Part shown: one piece after another, positions 1 to 5,391 of the stretch
Numbering within the stretch: the first letter of the stretch is position 1
How the letters are laid out: each line of letters begins with the position of its first letter
DNA from: an uncultured Lachnospiraceae bacterium
Lineage (GTDB): Bacteria > Bacillota > Clostridia > Lachnospirales > Lachnospiraceae
Direction: 5' to 3'
Length of the DNA: 5,434 bases
NCBI GenBank assembly: GCA_947305345.1
Contig: CAMZDH010000053.1
Span: 1-5,434, forward strand
Program-made: the position numbers and the translations under genes
The notes under the pieces: generated by a model
Databases searched by the model: none
What the model was told of the DNA's origin: nothing
What the model saw: only the letters and a program-made list of their open reading frames with translations

Positions 1-345
1 GATCTCCTTTTCCGCGGATAAGGGATGGATCATGTTCGCGACGGCGCCGATGAGATTGACGGCATAAAACAGATAGATCGCCTGCGGGCAGTTCGGCAGC
101 GCGATCGTGACGCGGTCATTCTCCCGTACGCCGATCGTGCGGAGCGCCCTTGCGGTCGTCCGGATCTTCTCGATCAGGGTCTTGTACGTCGTGGATTTCC
201 CCATAAAATCAAAAGCAACATGATCGGGATACTTTTCCGCGATGCGGTTCACGGCCTCGAACATGGTGCCTTCAAAATAGTTCAGGGAAAAGGGGATGTC
301 GCCTAACTGGTCTTTCCAGGGCGCTTTGGGCTGGGTATTATCCAT
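1..345 (-). CDS. AMP-binding acyl-CoA synthetase (ligase), N-terminal part, cut by the window edge
   Basis: The minus strand is open from an ATG at 345 to the left edge, giving 115 codons with no stop, so the gene continues outside the window. The protein begins MDNTQPKAPWKDQL. It contains the typical N-terminal pattern of the ANL superfamily (acyl-CoA synthetases and related adenylate-forming enzymes): a 'PDHVAF' strand at about residues 40-45, 'TTYKTLIEKI' at 52-61, and 'NDRVTIALPNCPQAI' at 76-90 followed by 'AVNLIGAVANMIHPL' at 95-109. These enzymes activate a carboxylic acid with ATP to an acyl-adenylate and transfer it to CoA. The diagnostic AMP-binding P-loop and the C-terminal lid lie outside the window, so the substrate (fatty acid or other acid) cannot be judged. 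An AGAGGA-type ribosome binding site sits about 9 bases before the ATG. It is divergent from the 445-900 gene. Confidence 0.85.
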   Translation of the reverse strand, partial: MDNTQPKAPWKDQLGDIPFSLNYFEGTMFEAVNRIAEKYPDHVAFDFMGKSTTYKTLIEKIRTTARALRTIGVRENDRVTIALPNCPQAIYLFYAVNLIGAVANMIHPLSAEKEI

Positions 346-377
346 AAAATGTCCTCTTTGGCCTTGCAGTCTGAATG

Positions 378-406
378 TTGTCAATCCACGGAAATTGTGG
401 TAAGTT
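378..406 (+). promoter_or_regulatory. Possible extended -10 promoter for the 445-900 gene
   Basis: TTGTCA at 378-383 (5 of 6 to the -35 consensus) is followed after 17 bases by TAAGTT at 401-406. That element keeps only the T, A and final T of TATAAT, but it carries an upstream TG at 398-399 in the extended -10 position. Transcription would start near 413, leaving a leader of about 32 bases. This is the best plus-strand candidate in the 99-bp divergent gap, but it is weak. Confidence 0.3.
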
Positions 407-444
407 AACTACTGATCTTCAATTCCGAACGAAAGGAATGCAGA

Positions 445-900
445 ATGCTTTCACTTACGATCGTCTCCGTCAAACAGATGACGTCCCTGATCTTCGCCAA
501 GGACGCGCTGGATCCGTTTCTTCTGAAAACAGCGGTCATCCGGCGCGGCTTTCGTGCGGAATTCGACGGCCGGACGTCCGACGGGACCATCCTCTGGAAA
601 GAGATCCGTCCGGCGGTCCTCGAACTCCTGAAGGGCGAAAAACGGCCGGAATACTTTAAGCTGGTCTTTCTGACCGCGCCGGAAGCGACGGAAAAGCTTG
701 TGGAAAAGTCCGGTTTTACAGACTGCCCCGTCACTTCCTTTTCGCTCAATTTCACCTATCAGAACGATTCTTTAAGTCTCACGACCGGCGTCGCTTACGA
801 GGGATTCACGCTCAGCAAGACCGCTGAAAAAGCGTGGGATAATGCCGTCCTCCGTTTCCTCGAAAAAAACGCGGTGCCGGTCCGTGAGACCGATGCTTAA
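445..900 (+). CDS. Small conserved hypothetical protein, DUF5721-like
   Basis: This 151-residue soluble protein has no signal peptide or membrane segment. It resembles, from memory, a family of uncharacterised proteins of about 150 residues found mainly in Lachnospiraceae (DUF5721). Shared features are an N-terminal 'VKQMTSLIFAKDALDPFLL' region (residues 9-27), a 'WKEIRP..LELLKGEKRP' block (51-68) followed by 'FKLVFLTAP' (71-79), then 'SFSLNFTY' (98-105), 'LTTGVAYEGFTLSKTAEKAWD' (112-132) and a short C-terminal helix. No catalytic motif is visible and the function is unknown. The start is supported by GAAAGGA at 431-437, 7 bases before the ATG. The gene stands alone on its strand. Its TAA overlaps the TAA of the convergent cytidylate kinase-like gene. 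A 7-A run in its 3' end (863-869) reads as a T-run on the opposite strand. Confidence 0.8.
   Translation: MLSLTIVSVKQMTSLIFAKDALDPFLLKTAVIRRGFRAEFDGRTSDGTILWKEIRPAVLELLKGEKRPEYFKLVFLTAPEATEKLVEKSGFTDCPVTSFSLNFTYQNDSLSLTTGVAYEGFTLSKTAEKAWDNAVLRFLEKNAVPVRETDA
863..892 (-). terminator. Weak terminator-like hairpin and T-run for the pta operon
   Basis: Just past the stop of the cytidylate kinase-like gene, the minus strand carries a 5-bp hairpin (arms CGGTC and GACCG, 878-892 with a 5-base loop). After an 8-base GC-rich gap comes a run of seven T (863-869). The gap between stem and T-run is longer than in a standard intrinsic terminator and the stem is short, so this is only a candidate. It lies wholly inside the coding end of the convergent 445-900 gene. 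Confidence 0.25.
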
Positions 901-1526
901 TCCTGTTCCGCCTCCTGCTTCAGGCGGATGAAGTCCGCGATCACCTTCGCCGTACCTTCGATCCCGAGCACGCTCCGGTTGATCGACAGGTGATAATTTC
1001 CCGCTTCTCCCCACTCCCGGTTCGTATAGAAATTATAATAATCGCTCCGGGACTTGTTCGTCTTTTTGACGAAATCCTTGGCTTTTGAAAGCGAGTACCC
1101 ATAGGTCTCCTGAATGTGATCGATCGCGTCCGGCATGTCTACGGTGATGAAAATGTTGATGACGTTTTCCTCTTCTTCCAGCGCGTATTCGGCGCAGCGG
1201 CCGACAAAGATCGCGTTGCCCTTTTCGGCGAGGTCGCGGATCGTATTGTACTGCGCGAGGAACACCTTCTGTTCCATCGGCAGCGTCACATTCGGCGCAT
1301 GGTAAGTCATCGTGGGATGACTCATCACAAAGGAATAGAGAAAGCTCTTTGTCGGTTTTTCATCGTAGGATTCGATGACCTCTTCCGAATAGCCGCTGTT
1401 CTTCGCGGCCTCCTTGATGAGTTCCTCGTCATAGCAGGGAATGTTGAGCAGTTCCCCCAAACGGATACCGATCCGGCGTCCGCCGGAGCCCGACTGCCTG
1501 CCGATCGTAATCAGGACTTTTTTCAT
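897..1526 (-). CDS. Cytidylate kinase-like family protein
   Basis: The 209-residue protein matches the cytidylate kinase-like family (Pfam Cytidylate_kin2 type). It opens 'MKKVLITIGRQSGSGGRRIG': the phosphate-binding loop is GRQSGSGGR (residues 9-17), with the glycine-rich GSGG-R form usual for this family rather than the classical GK[ST]. Further hallmarks are 'CYDEELI' (31-37), 'AIFVGRCAEYAL' (105-116), 'VINIFITVD' (122-130), and a long 'KSRSDYYNFYTNREWG...NYHLSINRS.LGIE' block (158-190). True Cmk phosphorylates CMP and dCMP, but the substrate of these paralogues is not established, so I make no specific claim. It sits 3 bp downstream of pta; its ribosome binding site AGGGGAG (1533-1539) lies in the last codons of pta, which suggests translational coupling. 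Its stop overlaps the stop of the convergent gene. Confidence 0.9.
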   Translation of the reverse strand: MKKVLITIGRQSGSGGRRIGIRLGELLNIPCYDEELIKEAAKNSGYSEEVIESYDEKPTKSFLYSFVMSHPTMTYHAPNVTLPMEQKVFLAQYNTIRDLAEKGNAIFVGRCAEYALEEEENVINIFITVDMPDAIDHIQETYGYSLSKAKDFVKKTNKSRSDYYNFYTNREWGEAGNYHLSINRSVLGIEGTAKVIADFIRLKQEAEQD

Positions 1527-1529
1527 GGA

Positions 1530-2522
1530 TCACTCCCCTGCCTGAACGGCGGTGATGGCGATGACCCCGACGATGTCGTTCGAAGAGCAGCCGCGGGACA
1601 GGTCGTTGACCGGCGCCGCGATGCCCTGGCAGACCGGGCCGTAGGCCTCTGCCTTGGCGAGCCGCTGGGCGAGCTTATAACCGATGTTGCCGGCATCGAG
1701 GTCCGGGAAGATCAGGACGTTCGCGCGGCCGGCAACCGGAGACCCCGGCGCTTTCTTTTTGCCGACCGAGGGAACGATCGCCGCGTCCAACTGCAGCTCG
1801 CCGTCGATCAGGTATTCCGGATACTGCTCCTTCGCGATCGCGACCGCGGCCTGTACCTTCGCGACGTCGTCGTTCTTCGCGCTGCCGTAGGAGGAATGCG
1901 AAAGCAATGCGACGATCGGCTCCTCGCCGGTCATCTTTTTGAAGGATTCCGCGCTGGATGCGGCGATCGCGGCCAGCTTCTCGGGATCGGGATTCGGCTC
2001 CAGGCCGCAGTCCGCGAAGACGAATGTGCCGCTGTTGCCGAATTCGCAGTTCGGGACTTCCATCAGGAAGAAGGAAGACACAAGTTTGACGCCGGGCTTC
2101 GTCTTGATGATCTGAAGCGCGGGACGAAGCGTGTTCGCGGTCGAATGGCAGGCGCCCGAAACCAGGCCGTCCGCATCGCCGGATTTGATCATCAGCGTGC
2201 CGAAATAGGTATAATCGGACAGCACGAGCTTTCCCGCCTCTTCAGGCGTCATGCCTTTGTTCTTCCGAAGTTCATACAAAAGGTTGGCATAGGTGTCCTT
2301 CTTTTCCGCAGTCGCGGGATCAACCACCTGAATGCCGGTAAGGTCGAGCCCTGCCGCATTGGCTTCCTGCTCTTCCTTCGACGCGAGCACGATCACCTTC
2401 GCCAAGCCCTGCTTCGTCGCTTCCGAAGCGGCTTCCCAGGTCCTTCGATCCATGCCCTCAGGCAGGACGATCGTTTTCAGATTTGCTTTTGCCTTTGCTT
2501 TGATTACATCGATAAATGCCAT
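1530..2522 (-). CDS. pta: Phosphate acetyltransferase
   Basis: Pta interconverts acetyl-CoA and acetyl phosphate, the first step of the Pta-AckA route by which fermenting bacteria make ATP and acetate in the cytoplasm. At 330 residues it is the usual short, single-domain form. Family signatures run through the whole length: 'TIVLPEG' (17-23), 'GDADGLVSGACHSTANTLRP' (115-134), 'ALLSHSSYGSAK' (205-216), 'DGELQLDAA' (240-248), 'ANVLIFPDLDAGNIGYKL' (267-284) and 'PVNDLSRGCSSNDI' (304-317). The last block includes Ser309, Arg310 and Asp316, which coincide with catalytic residues described for the Methanosarcina thermophila enzyme. AAAGGAG at 2531-2537 is an ideal ribosome binding site 8 bases from the ATG, and a near-consensus promoter lies upstream. 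Unusually for a Firmicute, the next gene is not acetate kinase but a cytidylate kinase-like gene. Confidence 0.97.
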   Translation of the reverse strand: MAFIDVIKAKAKANLKTIVLPEGMDRRTWEAASEATKQGLAKVIVLASKEEQEANAAGLDLTGIQVVDPATAEKKDTYANLLYELRKNKGMTPEEAGKLVLSDYTYFGTLMIKSGDADGLVSGACHSTANTLRPALQIIKTKPGVKLVSSFFLMEVPNCEFGNSGTFVFADCGLEPNPDPEKLAAIAASSAESFKKMTGEEPIVALLSHSSYGSAKNDDVAKVQAAVAIAKEQYPEYLIDGELQLDAAIVPSVGKKKAPGSPVAGRANVLIFPDLDAGNIGYKLAQRLAKAEAYGPVCQGIAAPVNDLSRGCSSNDIVGVIAITAVQAGE

Positions 2523-2566
2523 AATGAATTCTCCTTTCCGGCGGCCGAATGACCACTGTTGGTTTT

Positions 2567-2595
2567 ATTATACAAAATTATATGAAAAATATCAA
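2567..2595 (-). promoter_or_regulatory. Near-consensus sigma-A promoter for pta
   Basis: On the minus strand TTGATA (2595-2590) is followed by a 17-base spacer and a perfect TATAAT (2572-2567): one mismatch in twelve consensus positions, in AT-rich DNA. The predicted start is near 2560, giving a leader of about 38 bases before the pta ATG at 2522. A second TATAAT (2577-2582) lies within the spacer but has no good -35. The strength fits a highly expressed fermentation gene. I looked for a CcpA cre-type palindrome around it and saw none. Confidence 0.8.
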
Positions 2596-2650
2596 TGAGA
2601 AAGGCGAAAAAATACAGGTTTTCTGAGTTGCCCGTTTCTTTAACTAGTCA

Positions 2651-2679
2651 TTGTGCATTTTCAAAATAAATGCTATGCT
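2651..2679 (+). promoter_or_regulatory. Extended -10 promoter for tmcAL
   Basis: TTGTGC (2651-2656), a 17-base spacer ending in TGC, then TATGCT (2674-2679) form an extended -10 promoter with a weak -35. An overlapping alternative is TTTTCA (2658-2663), 16 bases, GATAAT (2680-2685). Either puts the transcript start at about 2686-2692, just ahead of the ribosome binding site. Because these elements lie downstream of an in-frame ATG at 2653, they support the shorter tmcAL start at 2707. Confidence 0.45.
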
Positions 2680-2693
2680 GATAATAGTGAAAT

Positions 2694-2702
2694 AAGGAGG
2701 TG
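2694..2702 (+). promoter_or_regulatory. Ribosome binding site that fixes the tmcAL start
   Basis: AAGGAGGTG is complementary to the 16S rRNA tail over nine bases and ends 4 bases before ATG 2707 (6 bases from the AGGAGG core). The in-frame ATG at 2653 has no such site, so 2707 is the real start. Confidence 0.85.
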
Positions 2703-2706
2703 TTCC

Positions 2707-3945
2707 ATGAAAATCTGCGGACTCATCACCGAATACAACCCCTTTCACAACGGGCACATCCACCATATGAAGGAGGCGCGCGAAGTCACGGGCGCCGACG
2801 CGCTGATCGTGATCATGAGCGGCAATTTCGTCCAGAGAGGCGCTCCAGCGATCATCGATCAGTATGAACGGACAATAATGGCGCTTGACGGCGGCGCGGA
2901 TCTCGTGCTGCAGCTGCCAGCGCCCTTCTCGACCGCGACCGCGGAAGTCTTCGCCCGTTCCGCGGTGAATCTCCTCCATCAGCTCGGCTGCGTCGACGCA
3001 ATGTGTTTCGGATCGGAAACCGGACGAATCGACGAAATGGCGGAGGTCGCAAAGGTTTTGAACCATGAACCGCGCAAATTCCAGCAAAATCTCCGGGAAT
3101 ACATCCGGACCGGCGTGAATTACCCCACGGCCCGGGCGATGGCGCTTGAAGTCTATTTCGAAGGATCGATCGAAAACCTCGAAGAGCTTCTTGACAAGCC
3201 GAACAACATTCTAGGCATCGAGTACCTCCGCGCGCTCGAAACGCTCAGATCTGACATCAAGCCTTACGCGATCCACCGCTGGAAAACGGACTATCATTCC
3301 GAGCAGCTCTATGAAGACGTCGCAAGCGCGACTGCGCTGCGGAAAATGCTGACCGAAGAAGACAGCATTGCCAAGATCACGCCTTACGTGACACCGTTTA
3401 CGGCGCGTGAATTCGCATTAAAATCGGGCATCTGCACACCGGTCGAGCTCAACGATTTTTCACTGCTCCTGCAGTATCGCCTGATGACGGAAAAAGACCG
3501 TCTCGAAGAATACTTCGATTTTGCGCCGGAACTCAAGGAACGCGTCAAGAACAACCTGCCGGACATCAATACGTTTGAGGAGTGGATCGACGTCCTGAAC
3601 ACGCGGACGTTTACCTATACGCGGATCGCGCGCGCTCTCCTCCATCTCCTTTTGAACATCAAGGAGTCCGACATGGCGGAATTTGCCGAGGAAGATTACT
3701 GCCTCTATGCCAGGATGCTCGGTTTTAGGGCTTCGGCGAGGGAGCTCCTCACAAAGATCAAGGACAATTCCGCGCTGCCGATGATCTCCAAGATGGCAAA
3801 CGCCTACAGGATCCTTTCTGCGAAGGGCTTAAAGCTCCTGCAGATGGACGTCGCGGCTTCCGACATCTACCGTGCGGCCGTCTACGCGAAATTCGGCACG
3901 CTGCTGAAAGACGATTACACCGCGGGCATCGTCAAAATGAAATGA
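2707..3945 (+). CDS. tmcAL: tRNA(Met) cytidine acetate ligase (TmcAL, YlbM family)
   Basis: TmcAL makes N4-acetylcytidine at the wobble position (C34) of elongator tRNA-Met, activating acetate with ATP to acetyl-adenylate. The 412-residue product is close to the roughly 415 residues of the Bacillus subtilis enzyme. The N-terminus is a nucleotidyltransferase fold: 'MKICGLITEYNPFHNGHIHH' (1-20), containing the HxGH-type nucleotide-binding motif HNGH (14-17), then 'IVIMSGNFVQRG' (34-45) and 'CFGSETG' (100-106). Further conserved blocks are 'DKPNNILGIEYLRAL' (163-177), 'SATALRKML' (207-215), and 'LNTRTFTYTRIARALLHLLL' (297-316) in the helical C-terminal part. I chose the start at 2707 rather than the in-frame ATG 54 bases upstream because of the strong ribosome binding site and the family N-terminus. 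It is a single-gene unit, divergent from pta and closed by a hairpin terminator. Confidence 0.95.
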   Translation: MKICGLITEYNPFHNGHIHHMKEAREVTGADALIVIMSGNFVQRGAPAIIDQYERTIMALDGGADLVLQLPAPFSTATAEVFARSAVNLLHQLGCVDAMCFGSETGRIDEMAEVAKVLNHEPRKFQQNLREYIRTGVNYPTARAMALEVYFEGSIENLEELLDKPNNILGIEYLRALETLRSDIKPYAIHRWKTDYHSEQLYEDVASATALRKMLTEEDSIAKITPYVTPFTAREFALKSGICTPVELNDFSLLLQYRLMTEKDRLEEYFDFAPELKERVKNNLPDINTFEEWIDVLNTRTFTYTRIARALLHLLLNIKESDMAEFAEEDYCLYARMLGFRASARELLTKIKDNSALPMISKMANAYRILSAKGLKLLQMDVAASDIYRAAVYAKFGTLLKDDYTAGIVKMK

Positions 3946-3959
3946 CATAAGCGGAATCT

Positions 3960-3998
3960 AACAACGGGCTGCCTCGTTACGGAGACAGCCCGTTGTTT
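3960..3998 (+). terminator. Intrinsic terminator after tmcAL, possibly bidirectional
   Basis: Perfect 12-bp inverted repeat: AACAACGGGCTG (3960-3971) pairs with CAGCCCGTTGTT (3986-3997). An extra CTC/GAG inner stem lies beyond a single C-A mismatch, around a 6-base loop. The T-tract is short (GTTGTTTAT), 15 bases past the tmcAL stop. The hairpin lies between two convergent genes and, read on the minus strand, is followed by TTAGATT, so it may also end the polA-coaE-walJ transcript less efficiently. Confidence 0.85.
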
Positions 3999-4017
3999 AT
4001 GATGAGCGGATCAAAGA

Positions 4018-4818
4018 TCACAGTTCGAAAAGATCAGACTTTTCATATCGAAGCGCGACCTTGCACTTAAGACGCGGGTTCAGTTTTTCTTTTGCGATCG
4101 AATGAAGGCAGTCCGTGAACTCGAGCTGAACGAGCTCCGGAAGGTTGTTTTCCTCGCTGAGATGGCCAAGCACCAGAAGCTCTAAATCGCGGCTGATCAC
4201 GGCTTTCAGGAACGCGGACGCATTTTCATTCGAGAGATGTCCCAACTGCCCTAAACTGCGCCTTTTCAGCGCGTAGGGATAGGTTCCCGCCTCGAGCATC
4301 CTGACGTCGTGGTTCGATTCCAGTAAAAGCGCCCGAAGATGCTGTAAGGAGTCGACGAGATGGTCGTCAAAGATCCCGGTGTCCGTCATGACCGCAAGGT
4401 CTCCTTCGTCAGACGACAATCTGTAGCAGACCGGATGTACGGCGTCGTGGTGTGTCGGAAGCGGCAGGACCTGAAAGGCTCCGACGGTAAACGGCACGTC
4501 GGGCCGGATCTCATGGTATAGTTCAGGCGCGACGCAGTTTCGCTTATCCGCATACTGAAGACAGCTGACCGTCTCTTCCGTGCAGTAAACGGGAATGTGA
4601 TAATGCTTTGCAAGCGTATAAAGCCCCGCAACATGGTCGGAATGCTCGTGGGTGATGAGGACGGCCGAAAGGTCCGCTGAGGAAAGCCCCAGCGCTTCCA
4701 TGCATGCCTCAATCCTTTTGCAGGAGATCCCGGCGTCGATCAGCACGCGGGTATCGTCTTTTTCAATGAATGTGCAGTTGCCGTTGCTGCCGCTCGCAAA
4801 AGCCTGAAATCGAATCAT
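4018..4818 (-). CDS. MBL-fold metallo-hydrolase, WalJ/YycJ family
   Basis: The 266-residue protein belongs to the metallo-beta-lactamase superfamily and matches the YycJ/WalJ type in length (about 264 in B. subtilis) and sequence. The N-terminus is 'MIRFQAFASGSNGNC' with the GSxGN turn (10-14). The metal-binding motif is THEHSDH (56-62: His57, His59, Asp61, His62). Later ligand-bearing segments are 'PTHHDA' (121-126), 'VMTDTG' (143-148, Asp146), 'ESNHD' (167-171) and 'LGQLGHLS' (189-196). Family members are putative nucleases or hydrolases linked to cell wall homeostasis or DNA repair in some Firmicutes; the substrate is not settled. The start at 4818 has GGAGAG (4825-4830) 6 bases upstream and overlaps the coaE stop as ATGA. 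An upstream in-frame ATG at 4965 would only add sequence read out of frame through coaE. No walRKHI genes are present; here it follows polA and coaE. Confidence 0.92.
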   Translation of the reverse strand: MIRFQAFASGSNGNCTFIEKDDTRVLIDAGISCKRIEACMEALGLSSADLSAVLITHEHSDHVAGLYTLAKHYHIPVYCTEETVSCLQYADKRNCVAPELYHEIRPDVPFTVGAFQVLPLPTHHDAVHPVCYRLSSDEGDLAVMTDTGIFDDHLVDSLQHLRALLLESNHDVRMLEAGTYPYALKRRSLGQLGHLSNENASAFLKAVISRDLELLVLGHLSEENNLPELVQLEFTDCLHSIAKEKLNPRLKCKVALRYEKSDLFEL

Positions 4819-5391
4819 GCGTTTCTCTCCGGCAGGTGAAGGCGCTTCATCAATGCCTTCAATGCCTTTTCTGTAATCTGGAATGCTCCCGAGTTGTCGA
4901 TCACTTCGTCCGCGTCTTCTCTGAACGCCTTGTCCGAAAGCTGCATGGAAAGGAACCGTTCGCATTTCTCGCGTGAGTATCCGCGGGCCTTCATGAGCCT
5001 CGCAACACGCGTCTCCGGTTCTGCGTAAACGTAAAGGACTTTACTGCAAAGCGGGATCAGATGCCCTTCCTTTGATCCGCTTGATGATCTCCTCCCGGAT
5101 GAGCCCGTGCTCCAGAGCGTTCAGCTTCAGCTGCGCTTCTTTCGAGGAAAAGCCGATCTTCGCAAGCGCCTGCTTATCGATCGCGCCGTCTTCTTTCAGA
5201 ATCTTATCTCCATAGGCGCTGACAAGGGCCTGATAGACGGATCTTCCCGGCTCCATCAGTTCCCTGCCGACTGTGTCCGCCTGGATCACGCGGGACATCG
5301 TATGCCGTTTGAGATACGAAAGCACCGAAGACTTCCCGGCGCCGATCCCGCCGGTAACGCCGATGACGAGCGGTTCAGCCTTTGGTCTCAT
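4815..5391 (-). pseudogene. coaE: Dephospho-CoA kinase, split by frameshift and short internal deletion
   Basis: CoaE phosphorylates the 3'-OH of dephospho-CoA, the last step of CoA synthesis. The N-terminal frame starts at ATG 5391 (GGGAGG at 5399-5404, 7 bases upstream) and shows the P-loop 'GVTGGIGAGKS' (11-21), 'QADTVGRELMEPG' (38-49) and 'LNALEHGLIREEI' (90-102; the family usually has HPL where this has HGL). After residue 107 it runs into unrelated residues and stops at 5041. The +1 frame takes over from about 5072 with 'KEGHLIPLCSKVLYVYAEPE', then 'RLMKARGYSREK' and the conserved 'ADEVIDNSG', ending at TGA 4815, which overlaps the next ATG. The two halves rejoin with roughly 15-20 residues missing, including the hydrophobic strand that normally precedes 'EG' (a VVxxALLIE-like stretch). 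Either a true disruption or a sequence or assembly error. It overlaps polA by 17 nt, as expected of an operon. Confidence 0.82.

Noticed and set aside
379..384. Perfect TTGACA on the minus strand as a -35 for the acyl-CoA synthetase gene
   Set aside because: No acceptable -10 lies 16-18 bases downstream (CCAAAG at 17). A weaker pair, TTGAAG (422-417) with CACAAT (399-394) at 17 bases, is possible but matches only 4 of 6 in each box.
422..439. Hairpin ATTCC/GGAAT covering the ribosome binding site of the 445-900 gene
   Set aside because: Only 5 bp, AT-rich, with an 8-base loop; too weak to claim translational control and no riboswitch-like structure around it.
1116..2552. A 478-codon plus-strand open frame
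   Set aside because: It lies antisense to pta and the kinase-like gene, is rich in Arg, Asp and Gly as expected of a GC-rich reverse frame, has no family motif, and both opposite genes are unambiguous.
2653..2706. Upstream start for tmcAL
   Set aside because: The -10 region and the AAGGAGGTG site lie within it, and the family N-terminus (MKICGLITEYNPFHNGH) begins at 2707.
4819..4965. N-terminal extension of the MBL hydrolase to an ATG at 4965
   Set aside because: The added 49 residues are coaE read in another frame, with no family match. The ATG at 4818 has a good ribosome binding site and gives the normal family N-terminus.
5060..5085. Programmed +1 frameshift in coaE
   Set aside because: There is no recognised slippery sequence, stop-codon pause or stimulatory structure at the junction, and rejoining the frames still leaves 15-20 core residues missing, so recoding would not restore a normal enzyme.
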